Shown here: positions 1 through 9,683 of the stretch, piece by piece
Layout: every line of letters starts with the position of its first letter
Numbering within the stretch: position 1 is the stretch's first letter
Origin: Polynucleobacter necessarius
GTDB taxonomy: Bacteria > Pseudomonadota > Gammaproteobacteria > Burkholderiales > Burkholderiaceae
Direction: 5' to 3'
NCBI RefSeq assembly: GCF_900095205.1
Contig: NZ_LT606951.1
Location: forward strand, 434,001-498,000
Length of the DNA: 64,000 bases
Position numbers and translations under genes: made by a program
The notes under the pieces: model-generated
What the model saw: only the letters and a program-made list of their open reading frames with translations
What the model was told of the DNA's origin: nothing
Databases searched by the model: none

Positions 1-53
1 CCATCAACGCCTAAGGTCTCCAACATTACAGTTTTGTAGCTAAAAAGATTGTC

Positions 54-1714
54 ATGATGGATCCCGCTATTCCAAATGCAACGGCTGTAGCGGTTGCCGA
101 TGGCCGTATTTTGTCTGTAGGATCTTTAGAGGATCTAAAGCCTTGGGCGGATAAATACCCAACTCAAATCAATCGAGATTTTGCTAATAAAGTCATCTAT
201 CCAGGATGCATTGAGCCGCATGCCCATCCCTTGCTTGGTGGATTGTTATTTAATAAACCAATGCTTTTCCTCTCGCCGATGCCAAACCCCTGGGGAGCCG
301 CTTTCCCTGGCGTGACTAATGTTACGGAGGCAATGTCATTACTAAAAAAATATTCAAGTCAAATAAAAGATCCTAATCAAATGCTTGTGGCTTGGGGTTG
401 GGATGAGACTTCCATGGGTAAAGCGCCTGATCGCCAGTTGCTTGATCAAGTTTCTACAGCACACCCAATCATTATCTGGAATGCCTCTGGACGAAACTTG
501 TATGTCAACAGCGGCGCTATTAATCATTACGGCATTACTTTGGATAAAGTCAAAGGCATCCCGGGTGTTGGTGTTGATAAAAATGGTCAGCTAAATGGAC
601 AGTTTCTAGACGTCACCGCCTCTGAATATCTGCTGGGTGTTGTAGGAAAGGACATCATGAATCCAAGCTAGATGCCTCGTGATTACCTCTATATGAGTGA
701 TTTAATGCAGCAGGCAGGAATTACTACCTCTGGTGATCTGGCTTTTGGTTCCCTAGGCGTGGATATGGAATTGAAATTGGCTCAAGATTTTTCAAAATCT
801 TCTGCTGGGTTAATTTGGGTTGTTCCAGTGGTATATGGTGAGATATTTAAGGGAAAGTATGGTGATAAAGTCGTCGAAGAAGCATTTAAAGAAATACGAT
901 AACGATCGTTTGATTTTCCATGGTGTGAAGTTTTATAGCGATGGGGGATATATGCCTGAGACAATGCATATGGGTAACCCCGCCTACATCGATGGCAGTA
1001 TTGGCGGTCCATCTGCTTATGCAAATGCGAAAGCATTTTCATCTGCTATGAAGCCTTGGTGGGATGCTGGATTTCAAATCCATGTACATAGCAATGGTGA
1101 CGTAGGTAATCAAGATACGCTCAATGCCTTGCAATTATTGCAAGATTCAAAACCACGCTTTGATCACCACTTTACGGTAAATCACTTTGGTATTCCGTCT
1201 ACGGCCATGGTCTTTAAGATTAAGGCATTAAATGCAGTGGTAAGCGCCAATATTACCTATATCTCTGAACGCGCAAAGTTAGAATACCCCGCAGCACTAG
1301 GCATGGATCGCACCTCTATCGCCACACGAATAGGTATGTTGGTGCGCAATGGCATTGTTACCTCGATTCATTTAGATGCACCTGTTTCCGCTCCCAACCC
1401 ATTGCAAGAGGCTTGGTCAGTAGTTACTCGCCGAGATGTGTATAAAGATGGCAAAGTTTGGGCGCCTGCCGAGGCCTTACCTTCATCAGAGACAATGATG
1501 AAGATGATTACCATAAATGCTGCCTATACATTGGGTGTTGGAGGATAAGGTCGGCAGTATTGAAGCTGGTAAGTTTGCTGACTTTGCAGTATTAGACGCT
1601 GATCCGCAAACTATTCCTGCAATCAAGATTAAAGATGTTGCAGTACATGCAACAGTTTTAGGCGGCAAGGTCATTCCTGTGTTAGAAACGAAAAAGCCTA
1701 GACCTTTGAATTAA
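54..1714 (+). pseudogene. Broken YtcJ-like amidohydrolase
   Basis: Remnant of a metal-dependent amidohydrolase of the YtcJ type. The first segment has the family start (KIVMMDPAIPNA, DGRILSVG) and the metal-binding His-x-His in EPHAHPLLGG at about residues 58-67. An in-frame TAG at 669-671 interrupts it; the same frame resumes at once and runs to about 900. A frameshift near 890 moves the reading to a frame ending at 1548, and another near 1530 to a frame ending at 1714, with the typical C-terminal segment (IEAGKFADFAVLD). The frame is open upstream to position 15, so the true start may be upstream of 54. Non-functional as it stands; the family assignment is good, the substrate unknown. Confidence 0.85.
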
Positions 1715-1738
1715 TACATCGCTAGATTATTTAAGTAA

Positions 1739-1770
1739 TGGAAAAGCCAACCTGACGGTTGGCTTTTCCA
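1739..1770. terminator. Hairpin terminator after the amidohydrolase remnant
   Basis: A perfect 14-bp stem (TGGAAAAGCCAACC paired with its complement) closes a 4-base loop. It carries A and T tracts in the stem and lies between convergent genes, so it probably works in both directions. Confidence 0.8.
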
Positions 1771-1799
1771 TTAGGGCAGTTATTTCAGGCGCAACTTTA

Positions 1800-2472
1800 T
1801 TAATTTATTGCTACAACCCCTGAAATGAGATTGATCCCCAAAGCTAGTAACGAGGTGTTAAATACAAATCCTGTCATACCCTGAATCATGACCAAAAAAC
1901 GCATTCTGGAACTGGCAATATTGACATCAGCAGTTTGGCAAGTCATGTTAATCACCATGGAGAAATAGAGAAAGTCTACATAGGTGGGCCTTAATTTAGA
2001 GGCAAACAATAAGGGCGCTTCCTTTGGATTTTTCTAATTCTTGGTAGTAGGCATGTGCGTAATGCAGGGCAAAGGCCGTATGAACAAACAGCCAAGAAAT
2101 GATGTAGGTTGCCAGCACTACTCCAACATGACGAATGGCAAGATGGAGAGGAAGTACCTTGATGTCTGCAAGCATGATCACAATCGTGACCAAGCTGGCG
2201 ACTGATGCAAGTACAGTCACCAATAGAATCATCGCTGCGCCATCATCCTCTTTTGTGGATAGCGCCAGCATGTGATCTTGGGTCGAAAAATACATCATGA
2301 TGTAAGGTAAGGCAAAGACCCCGGCGAGTATCCATGAGATCGCTAAACGGAATACTGGGTTCGGGCCTGCTGGAAGTAATAAAAAAGATCCAAATCCAAC
2401 GATTATCACAATGAGTAATCTAGGAGTGGCGCCGATATGGTGCCAATATTGGGTCCAGCGGGAAGCTTTCAT
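1800..2472 (-). pseudogene. Broken DUF1345 membrane protein
   Basis: Multi-pass membrane protein of the DUF1345 family, function unknown. The N-terminal part (from ATG at 2472, MKASRWTQYW) has three to four hydrophobic segments and ends in the wrong frame near 2000. The C-terminal part lies in another frame with the family hallmark PTYVDFLYFSMVINMTCQ. One frameshift near 2000-2010 separates them. A GTG at 2490 could also serve as start, but the ATG at 2472 fits the family N-terminus better. Confidence 0.8.
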
Positions 2473-2536
2473 AGTGACTCTAGTATGCACTTAAAATGAT
2501 GGACTTTCCCTGTGCAGATCTAGGGATAGGATTGTG

Positions 2537-2794
2537 GTGGACAATATGGGTAACGCCAATTTAGAAGAGGGTTTTAAGGTGCGTTCAAACAATAAGAGCT
2601 GAACTTTAGTGGCTGGAGCGCTACTGATATTGGCTGCGTGTGTTTTAGCTTATGTGCTCACTAAGCCGGCTGAAGGCGGCTGTATCGATGATCTTGGATT
2701 TGCAAACACGTTCTATCGACAGGATAGCCTGAACCCCTTTTGTATATTCGGAAAAAATTTAAAGGAAAATGATGAAATTAATCTCTATTTCTAA
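2537..2794 (+). pseudogene. Unrecognised small one-TM gene with an in-frame stop
   Basis: I do not recognise the family. A GTG at 2537 opens a frame reading VDNMGNANLEEGFKV that meets TGA at 2600-2602 and then continues in the same frame into one strong hydrophobic helix (TLVAGALLILAACVLAYVL) followed by KPAEGG. The position of the TGA, directly before the helix, would suit a former TGG. The tail after about 2680 shows no recognisable character and may be out of frame. It is followed by the SYLF lipoprotein remnant. Alternative: noise with a chance hydrophobic stretch. Confidence 0.4.
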
Positions 2795-3432
2795 GCTCGT
2801 TGTCGTGGTCCTGATTGGGGCGATTTCTCTGACTGGATGTCAGACGACAGGAGCCGATGGAAAGCCACTAACTCCTGGCGGAGATTAGTCAGAAGCGTGA
2901 GGCCACTTTAACTATGGCTAAAACTGGTTTGGATGCACTGATTAAGCAAAATCCAGCAGTTAAAAAGCAAATTGATGAGGCCGCTGGTTATGCGGTTTTT
3001 AACGCAACGAATGTCAATATTATTTTGCTGGTGCTGGCAAGAGGTCAGGGTGTTTTATTTGATAAGCGTCGAAAAGAGCCTATTTTTATGCAGGATCTGA
3101 AAACAGGCGAAGGTATCGGTGCTGGATACCAGGTGCAATATCAAGTGGTCATTTTCAAGACACCTACCGCAATCGATCAGTTTTTATTGAAATCCATTGA
3201 TGGGCAACGCGGTGGGGTTGATGTGGATGCCAATTTCTCTGCTGGTTCAGGTGGTGAAATCCGTTCATTCAACCCAGAGATTACTTTTTATACAGTGGGG
3301 CTCTCTGGCTACGACTTACAGGCGAATTATGGAGGCACCCTGTATTTAGTGGATCAAAAGCTAAATGATGCTGCTGTATTAAATAGTCTCCCAAAAAAGC
3401 AACAAGCAATAAGTAAGATTTTCTCAGGCTAG
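2769..3432 (+). pseudogene. Broken SYLF-domain (YSC84-like) lipoprotein
   Basis: The start at 2769 gives a lipoprotein signal peptide with lipobox SLTGC (MMKLISISKLVVVVL...). That frame stops at 2886-2888, just after GKPLTPGGD. The rest continues in another frame from about 2880 (EISQKREATLTMAKTG) into a full SYLF domain (AGYAVFN, GVLFD, GIGAGYQVQYQVV, FNPEITFYTVGLSG). A single base change in length near 2880 separates export signal from domain. The family binds lipids; in bacteria these are small outer-membrane lipoproteins of unclear role. Internal ATG 2914 could only give an unexported fragment. Confidence 0.85.
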
Positions 3433-3460
3433 ATTTAGCTATTACTAAAGGCGACCTATC

Positions 3461-3490
3461 ACCCCAGTTAGCGATCACTGGGGTTTCTTT
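3461..3490 (+). terminator. Rho-independent terminator
   Basis: An 8-bp stem (ACCCCAGT / ACTGGGGT) with an 8-base loop is followed by TTTCTTTT. It lies 29 bases after the SYLF remnant. Confidence 0.8.
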
Positions 3491-3582
3491 TGGGTGTTTT
3501 GTCCATCTACTGGTATTTCTTTATAGAAACCTTGCTCAAGCGGAGTAGATTGATAGATGACTTACCCATCTGAAAGGTAGAT

Positions 3583-4134
3583 ATGAGCAAGAAACCGTTG
3601 GATATGAATGCTATGCCAGGGCAACAAAGAGCCATGGATGCAACAAGAGCTGCAGGACGGGTTGCGATGGAAAGTGCACAAGCCATTGCGCAAATTAATC
3701 AGAAGGCGTCTCAAGAATTAGCTGAATTGATTCAGAAGAGGGTGTCAGAGCTCATGAAAACTCAAGACCCTCGATCCGCTTTCGAATATGTTCACGCGGA
3801 AGTATTGCAAGATGCCGCTAAAGAAATATCTCAGTATCACAATCAGTTGCTACAGGTGCTAAAAAGTGGCAATCAGGATTTGGCTGAAATTGCTGAAAAG
3901 ATGATTCAAGAATCTAAAGCGGATTTAATTCATTTTGTAAATGATGCTACTGATAATGCGCCCGCGGGAAGTGAGGCATACGTTTCGGTATTTAAAACCT
4001 CATTCAATACTGCTCTGCAGAATTTTGAATTGATTCGCGCAGCTATGGCTGACTCATTCGCTAATTTTGAGAAGAGTGTGGAGAACGTGAGCAATCTTAC
4101 TACTCCAAAATCTGCATCAAAAAAGAAGGGCTGA
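3583..4134 (+). CDS. Phasin family protein
   Basis: A 183-residue, largely helical protein rich in Ala, Gln and Glu, with the phasin-2 pattern (SAQAIAQINQKASQELAELIQKRV, then a long amphipathic helix, then FKTSFNTALQNFELIRAAMADSFANFEKSVENV) and a Lys-rich tail ending SASKKKG. Phasins coat polyhydroxyalkanoate granules in the cytoplasm and limit their size. Start supported by GAAAGGTAG seven bases upstream. Monocistronic: a terminator precedes it and the next gene is convergent. Intact, which suggests carbon storage is still used; no PHA synthase is in the window. Confidence 0.85.
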   Translation: MSKKPLDMNAMPGQQRAMDATRAAGRVAMESAQAIAQINQKASQELAELIQKRVSELMKTQDPRSAFEYVHAEVLQDAAKEISQYHNQLLQVLKSGNQDLAEIAEKMIQESKADLIHFVNDATDNAPAGSEAYVSVFKTSFNTALQNFELIRAAMADSFANFEKSVENVSNLTTPKSASKKKG

Positions 4135-4161
4135 AAAACTCAGCACCTAGAGGGCTGACGG

Positions 4162-5063
4162 CTAATATTGCTTTTGAAACCGCAGGGCTACATTGATGGT
4201 CTGAAAATGAATATCTATAGTGGATTCAATTTCCTTGCCATAACCGCCTGCCATTAAGAAGGCAATAGGCAGCTGTCGGCCCAAGGCATATTGAAATACC
4301 AACTCATCGCGTTGGCGCATTCCATCCTTACTAATCTTGAGTCTTCCCAGTCGATCCCCTTCATGGGGGTCTGCGCCTGCTAAGAAAATGAGGCAATTCG
4401 CCTTAAAGCGTGAATCCAGTTGATCTAGGCAATGACTCAAAGAGCTTAAATAGGTTTGATCATCACACTCATCTGCCAACCCTAGATCGAGATCACCTTT
4501 TTCTTTCTTAAAAGGGAAGTTATTTTCTCCGTGAATCGAGAGCGTAAATATCGAATCATCATTCTGCAAAATAGATGCTGTCCCATTCTCTTGGTGAACA
4601 TCTAAATCAATCACTGCGACCTTTAGGTTTGCGCTGATTTCTTTTTGTAAAGTGCGAGCGGCAATAGCGGAGTCGTTAAAAACACAAAACCCACTTCCAG
4701 CATCTCGATAAGCATGATGTGTCCCGCCAGCTAGGTTCCCAGAAATACCTTCCTGCATTGCTACTTTGGCTGCTGCTACTGTGGCACCTGCAGAGCGCGA
4801 CGCGAGCGTTCCACCATTTGAGCGCTCCAGGGAAACCCAATTTCTCTCTGTTCTTGAGAAGAGGGCTTTCCCTCGATGACCTTGATTACATAGCTAGGAT
4901 CATGGGCATATAAGATCTGAGTATCTGTTGCTGGTGGTGCCTCTAGTAGTTCTATGTCAGAACGCGTGCTAACTAAATCGCGCAAGCGAGAGTATTTTTT
5001 CATCGGGAACCGGTGACCCTGAGGAAGGGGTAATACGAAATGATCGGCGTAAAAAGCTTTCAC
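4162..5063 (-). pseudogene. Broken histone deacetylase-like (AcuC/HDAC superfamily) gene
   Basis: The N-terminal part (start 5063, MKAFYADHFVLPLPQGHRFPMKKYSRL) and the C-terminal part (GGTHHAYRDAGSGFCVFND, IDLDVHQENGT, GADPHEGDRLGRL) are in different frames. The Zn-binding Asp-x-His motif DLDVH and the later GADPH are preserved in the second part. Comparison of the two frames at about 4785 indicates loss of one base between LQV and GATVAAA. The family deacetylates proteins or small amines such as acetylpolyamines. It overlaps the DUF2237 gene by four bases, so they were translationally coupled. Confidence 0.87.
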
Positions 5064-5434
5064 TCTTCGCTCGCGAATTCCTTAAGAATATTGAGAGGCG
5101 CTGTCTCCAGAGCTTTGATATGGGTGCTCTCTAGTTTAATCAATGGGGCGCAATCAGCGTTGAAAGCTTCTACCCAGCGATTAATACAAAGGCACCATTG
5201 ATCTCCGGCAATCAAGCCAGGGAATTGATATTCGGGTCTTGGTGTAATCAGGTCATTGCCCTTTTGCAGGCTAAATTGTAAAAAAGCATCTGTAACGACG
5301 GCGCAAACTAAGTGACTACCAACATCTTCTTCATTGGTTTTACAGCAACCATCCCGAAAGAATCCAGTTAAAGGATCAAAAGAGCAGGGGATAAGGGGTT
5401 CACCAAATACGTTTAGTGCAATTTCTTTATGCAT
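5060..5434 (-). CDS. DUF2237 family protein
   Basis: Small cytosolic protein with the near-invariant DUF2237 signature (NVFGEPLIPCSFDPLTGFFRDGCC, DVGSHLVCAVVT, GNDLITPRPEYQFPGL, GDQWCLCINRW). Function unknown; the conserved cysteines suggest a metal or redox role, which is inference. I place the start at ATG 5434, eight codons before the conserved block and preceded by AAGG at a good distance. An upstream ATG at 5497 would add 21 residues without family resemblance and overlaps the start codon of the divergent DCC gene. Intact, while the coupled downstream HDAC-like gene is broken. Confidence 0.85.
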   Translation of the reverse strand: MHKEIALNVFGEPLIPCSFDPLTGFFRDGCCKTNEEDVGSHLVCAVVTDAFLQFSLQKGNDLITPRPEYQFPGLIAGDQWCLCINRWVEAFNADCAPLIKLESTHIKALETAPLNILKEFASEE

Positions 5435-5495
5435 AGCAACCTTGAAAATAGGGGTGTCAGCCAGTTTATTGAATAAGCCGTAAACTTGCTGAACC

Positions 5496-5900
5496 ATGAC
5501 TCAATTAGAAAAACTCACCTTGTTTTACGATGGTGCTTGCCCGTTGTGCCAGGCAGAGATACTTTTCTTATCGGGGCGTAATCAGGCCAGCCTATTGGAA
5601 TTTATAGACATTAATTCAGAGCAGTTTGATCCTCAAAAGGTGGGGGTATCTTGTGAGGCTGCAATGGCTGCCATGTATGGGCAGTTTGCTAGTGGCAAAT
5701 TGATACAAGGTGTATCAGTTTTTCTTGAGGCTTATCGTCGTGCCGATTTGCCGCGCCTAGCTTGGATCTTCTCTAGAAAACCTCTACAGCCATTCTTGAA
5801 ACTAGGTTATCTCTTTTTTACCAAGAATCGGCATGCCATTTCTGGTCTTTTGGGCCCAACAGCATTGCGTCTCGTGAAATCAAAGTCAGCCTCACAATGA
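5496..5900 (+). CDS. DCC-family thiol-disulfide oxidoreductase-like protein (DUF393)
   Basis: 134 residues with the family hallmark at the N-terminus, LTLFYDGACPLCQAEI (Asp-Gly-x-Cys-Pro-x-Cys at residues 12-18), a thioredoxin-like CxxC. The C-terminal half has the usual Trp/Phe-rich segment ending in a helix. A thiol-disulfide role is inferred from the motif; partners are unknown. Its stop overlaps the next start (ATGA at 5897), so it heads a small operon with the chalcone isomerase-like and DUF3833 genes. Any promoter must lie inside the divergent DUF2237 region. Confidence 0.82.
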   Translation: MTQLEKLTLFYDGACPLCQAEILFLSGRNQASLLEFIDINSEQFDPQKVGVSCEAAMAAMYGQFASGKLIQGVSVFLEAYRRADLPRLAWIFSRKPLQPFLKLGYLFFTKNRHAISGLLGPTALRLVKSKSASQ

Positions 5901-6447
5901 AGCACATTCGAATTCTTCTATTGATTTCTCTCTTAGCTGTATTAATGCCAGTGAGCTTTGCACGTGATTCACTGAACCTGCCGACACACTTAAGCTCAGC
6001 AAAGCTGCAAGGAAGTGGTCGATTGACTTGGTGGGGCTACATATTTACGATGCTTCTTTTTATCGAGACGGTTCCTTATCCTCATCAGAGTTTGCGCTTG
6101 ATTTGCGCTATCAGAAATCATTTTCCGGAATCTCGATAGCTAATCGTAGCGTTGAGGAGATGAAGCGTATCGGTGTTCCAGATGTTCAGGCAAATCTTTG
6201 GGGCAGGGAGCTATCGGCTTTCTTGCCCAATGTGGAATCAGGGCAAACATTGACGGCGATTTATGCCCCTAAGTTAGGCACTACTTTTTATTTTGAAGGT
6301 AAGCAGATTATTGCGCAAATTCCAGGTTCTGAGTTTTCAAAAGCATTTTTTGGTATTTGGCTTGATCCTAAAACTAGCGCTCCTAAATTGCGTACCGAAC
6401 TACTTGGTCAGGCTTGTCCGCCTCCACTTTTTAATGAGACCTGTTAA
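5897..6447 (+). pseudogene. Broken chalcone isomerase-like periplasmic protein
   Basis: Signal peptide (MKHIRILLLISLLAVLMPVSFA) then LQGSGRLTWWG, where the frame is lost near 6035 beside a G-rich run. The other frame continues seamlessly as LHIYDASFYRDG and carries the rest of the bacterial chalcone isomerase-like family (FALDLRYQKSFSG, FLPNVESGQTLTAIY, FFGIWLDPKTSAPKLRTELLG). One missing base explains it. The bacterial members are secreted proteins of unknown role, not flavonoid enzymes. It sits between intact DCC and DUF3833 genes. Confidence 0.85.
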
Positions 6448-6450
6448 TTC

Positions 6451-6999
6451 ATGAAGCTAAATATCTATCGCACCCTTTGCGTGGTTCTTTGTGGGCTGTT
6501 ATTGACCTCATGCTCTTCTCCTCAAGTTTTTCTGTATGCAAATGAGAAGCCTGCTCTAGATTTAAGCGAATACTTTTTGGGAATTATTGATGCCTATGGC
6601 ATCTTTACTGACCGAAGTGGTGAGGTGAAGAAACGCTTCACTGTGCTGATTAAAGCAAATTGGACATTGGTGAATGGCAAGAAGGTAGGCATCCTAGATG
6701 AAAGTTTTGAGTATTCTGATGGCACCAAGCAAAAACGGGTCTGGACGCTGACCGAGCAATCTCCAGGAAAATTTAGCGGCAAGGCGGATGATGTAGTAGG
6801 AGAGGCTCAGGGGGATCTGGCTGGAAATGCACTGAATTGGACGTATACCTTGGCTTTGCCAGTAGATGGCACTATTTATCACGTGCAATTTAATGATTGG
6901 ATGTACCTAATAACGCCCAAGGTAATGCTGAATAAAGCCAAGATGAGTAAGTTTGGGGTGGAGTTGGGTGAGGTCACGCTGAGTTTCTACAAGCGCTAA
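6451..6999 (+). CDS. DUF3833 family lipoprotein
   Basis: 182 residues. Lipoprotein signal with lipobox LLTSC at residues 17-21, followed by the DUF3833 pattern: LDLSEYFLGIIDAYGIFTDRSG, KKRFTVLI, DGTKQKRVWTL, GKADDVVGEAQGDLAGNALNW, VQFNDWMYLITPKVMLNKAKMSKFGVELGEVTLSFYKR. The family is envelope-located and lipocalin-like in outline; the function is unknown. The start is only 3 bases after the broken chalcone isomerase-like gene, so it depends on the upstream promoter. Intact to the family C-terminus. Confidence 0.88.
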   Translation: MKLNIYRTLCVVLCGLLLTSCSSPQVFLYANEKPALDLSEYFLGIIDAYGIFTDRSGEVKKRFTVLIKANWTLVNGKKVGILDESFEYSDGTKQKRVWTLTEQSPGKFSGKADDVVGEAQGDLAGNALNWTYTLALPVDGTIYHVQFNDWMYLITPKVMLNKAKMSKFGVELGEVTLSFYKR

Positions 7000-7067
7000 G
7001 CAAAAGCGCCAAATTTGTGTCACACTTTCCCGAAAGGCATCATTGAGTGCCTACTAAGGAGAGACAA

Positions 7068-7603
7068 ATGAATACAAAATCAAAGTACGCATTAATTGCA
7101 GCTTCAGTGGCTTGCTTAACAACATTAGCGGCTTGCCCAATCTATGGAGCAAGGAACCGGTCAAAAGGCATCATCGAGTCTAGATTCTCGTTCGGGATCT
7201 CAAGCTAAGGGCGAGGTGACATTTGTTTGGCAGGGTAACGACGTATTAATTTAATGGTAAGTTTTCTGGTCTCAAGCCAAATGCTGAGCAAGGGTTTCAT
7301 GTTCACGAAAAAGGGGACTGCTCAGCTCCAGATGCAACTAGTGCTGGCGGCCATTTCAATCCAGAAACAAAAGCACACGGTATGCCCAACAGCGGTATGA
7401 ACCATGCCGGTGATTTGCCAAATATCAAATCGGATGCAAATGGTAATGCAACCTATACAGCCAAGTTGCACGAATTTGCCGTAAATACGGGTCCCTCAGG
7501 AATTGTGGGTCGCTCTGTAGTAGTGCATCGTGATCCAGATGACTATAAGTCTCAGCCTGCGGGTAATTCAGGTCCCCGCATTGCTTGTGGACTAATCAAG
7601 TAA
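7068..7603 (+). pseudogene. sodC: Broken Cu/Zn superoxide dismutase
   Basis: AAGGAGA precedes ATG 7068 and a lipoprotein-type signal (SVACLTTLAAC). The frame is lost right after it. A second short frame carries MEQGTGQKASSSLDS...VTFVWQGNDVLI and ends at TAA near 7251; a third carries GKFSGLKPNAEQGFHVHEKGDCSAP, GGHFNP, HAGDLPNI and GNSGPRIACGLIK. The copper and zinc ligands (HVH, the bridging and later His, the disulfide Cys pair) are still readable. At least two indels, so no periplasmic superoxide dismutase can be made from this copy. Confidence 0.9.
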
Positions 7604-7639
7604 TACGCACGCAATCAGACGAAGACCACTGGGGCAATT

Positions 7640-8074
7640 ATGAGAATCGAAGACACCGATCCAGCAAGACACGCTGGCATCGAATATCCCATGGAAGTGG
7701 GTGCTCCAGTGTTTGCATCAATCAAAGTAACTGAAGAAAAAGACAAGGCTGTCAATGTTGCGCGCCAGAATGCCAAACTGGAATACGACCGCATTATGGA
7801 GCAGGCCGAAGTCTTGATGAAACAAGCGAAAGCATTGCAAGCTAGATTAGACGCAACTGAGATGGTGCATAGCGCTAAATTTAGTTTTAACCCCATCCAT
7901 GGAAAAATTTACCACCTGTACTACGACAGCAGAAATAGCGTGAATGTATTAATTCAGAATGGTCCAAGAGAGTGGAGTTGTGGAATTCCAGATGGCTGGA
8001 CTTATGCAACGGCGGTTAAGAAATTAGGTGATAGCACTTGGGCAGTCATTGAAGAAGATGCCCTTACTGTATGA
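7640..8074 (+). CDS. DUF2452 family protein
   Basis: 144 residues: a charged helical N-terminal half (EYDRIMEQAEVLMKQAKALQARLDATEMVHSAKF) and a C-terminal half with the DUF2452 signature FNPIHGKIYHLYY and WTYATAVKKLGDSTWAV. Cytosolic, function unknown. The start at 7640 has no strong ribosome binding site but matches the expected compact N-terminus (MRIEDTDPARHAG). Intact between two broken genes. Confidence 0.82.
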   Translation: MRIEDTDPARHAGIEYPMEVGAPVFASIKVTEEKDKAVNVARQNAKLEYDRIMEQAEVLMKQAKALQARLDATEMVHSAKFSFNPIHGKIYHLYYDSRNSVNVLIQNGPREWSCGIPDGWTYATAVKKLGDSTWAVIEEDALTV

Positions 8075-8106
8075 TTATTTTTTCAATATAAAAAATTAGG
8101 TGACAT

Positions 8107-9088
8107 GTGACAAAGCTCGAGTGGTCAGTCTTGCTGAATTAGGTAGCGCGGATGTAATTAAATTGATTGATAAAGAATTGCCAGCCCCTGCTAAGGGTGA
8201 AGTGCAGATTCGTCAAACTGCGATTGGATTTAACTTTATTGATGTCTATCAGCGCTCTGGTGTTTACCCATTATAAATGCCGACTGGTCTTGGTCATGAG
8301 GCTGCTGGGGTGGTTGAGGCTGTTGGTGAGGGCGTTACTGAATTTAAGGTTGGCGATCGGGTTGTATATATGAATGCTGGCATTGGTGCCTATGCAAGCG
8401 CACGCAATGTTGCAGCAGATAAATTGGTAGCTATTCCAGATAACATTCCTGATGATGTTGCAGCCGCTGTTTTCTTTAAGGCAATGACTGCACAGTATCT
8501 AGTGCAAAAAACTTATCAAGTGAAAGCAGGGGATGTTGTCCTGGTGCATGCAGCTGCTGGTGGCGTCGGTCAAATTTTGGCAGGCTGGGCAAAAGCTTTG
8601 GGCGCATTTGTAGTCGGGATCGTAGGTTCTCCGGCAAAGTTTGCTGCTGCGAAAGAGGCTGGTTGTGATGCTGTTGTTGACTATTCTTAGCCAAATTTTG
8701 GGTTGAGGAAGTGATTAAGGCAACTGGTGGTAAAAAAGCCAATGTGGTCTATGACTCTGTTGCTAAAACCACTTTCTTAGGCTCTCTAGATTGTGCTGCT
8801 CCTTTTGGGACAGTCGCTTTGTTTGGAGCTGCATCAGGTCCTGCGCCAGAGATTCAACCAGAAATTCTGAATAAGAAGGGCTGTCTATTTTTAACTAGAC
8901 CCTCGGTATTCCCACACAATGCCACTGCTGCATTGTTAAAGGAAAATGCGAAGGCAGTATTTGATGCGATTGCAAAAGGGCAAGTCAAGGTACAAATTGG
9001 TGCCAAGTTTTCCTTGGAGCAAGCTGCAGATGCCCATCGTGCAGCAGAAGGTCGTCAAGTATTTGGTGCGATTGTCATGAGGCCTTAA
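8107..9088 (+). pseudogene. Broken NADPH:quinone oxidoreductase (zinc-less MDR family)
   Basis: QorA-like medium-chain reductase. Residues around 8118-8273 read RVVSLAELGSADVIKL...VDVYQRSGVYPL, then TAA at 8274-8276 in frame before MPTGLGHEAAGVVEAVGEGV. The NADPH-binding glycine motif HAAAGGVGQ follows at about 8550. The frame is lost near 8690 (after CDAVVDYS) and resumes as EEVIKATGGKKANVVYDSV to 9088. The start (GTG 8107) also seems out of frame by a small deletion. At least one nonsense and two frameshift lesions. Confidence 0.88.
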
Positions 9089-9110
9089 GCTTCTGTGCCT
9101 CACAGCAAGT

Positions 9111-9144
9111 AAGCCTCTTATCACTTAGCTACGGGGCTTTTTTA
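9111..9144 (+). terminator. Terminator after the quinone reductase remnant
   Basis: AAGCCTC pairs with GGGGCTT (one G-T pair) across a 15-base loop and is followed by a run of T at 9138-9143. Confidence 0.6.
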
Positions 9145-9171
9145 TGCTCCAATCGGTCGTAACATGGAAGT

Positions 9172-9583
9172 GTGAAAACACTTCTGAAAATAGTCTTCTT
9201 TGCGCAATTCATCATGATGGGTTGCAATACCCTTTGCTCAGGTTCCTGAGACGCAACACTCTCAAGGAATTTCTTACATTACAGGCGGCGTTGGGAAGGA
9301 AGAAGCATTGGCCATTCTTGCAGAGGCCAAGCAGTGGCCTTTAACCCTAGAGCTATCTCAAATTGAAAATGGTCGCGGTGTGTGGATATTTGGCGCTGCG
9401 ATCAAAATCACGAATTCCAAAAAACAAACCATCTTTGATACTCAAGCAGATGGCCCATATATGCTGATCAACCTAGAGTCTGGCGACTATGTGCTGGATA
9501 CCATTTATCAAGGAGTAGTACAAAAGAGATTGCTAGCAATCAAAGCAGATTCCTCGCAAAAAATCTCTATTTTTTGGAAATAG
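9172..9583 (+). pseudogene. Broken small lipoprotein of unknown family
   Basis: GTG 9172 opens a lipoprotein signal (MKTLLKIVFFAQFIMMGC). One extra base near 9231 shifts the frame. The second frame reads AQVPETQHSQGISYITGGVGKEEALAILAEAKQWPL and ends GVWIFGAAIKITNSKKQ...SGDYVLDTIYQG. The C-terminal half resembles a carboxypeptidase-regulatory-like beta sandwich, but that is only an impression. Function unknown. Confidence 0.6.
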
Positions 9584-9603
9584 TAATTCAAAACAGGTGT
9601 TAA

Positions 9604-9620
9604 ATGACGCAATGCGTCAT
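9604..9620. promoter_or_regulatory. Perfect palindrome, probable operator
   Basis: ATGACGCA-A-TGCGTCAT is a perfect 8-bp inverted repeat around one base. It lies 64 bases upstream of the metallo-beta-lactamase-fold gene start and about 24 bases before a TATAGT box at 9644-9649. Size and symmetry fit a dimeric repressor site. It is not a terminator: the arms are too short and there is no T run. Confidence 0.55.
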
Positions 9621-9683
9621 AAGCCTGAAGGTGCAATTTAGTCTATAGTTTCTTGGTTACTACAAAAATTAGGAGACTCAGCA

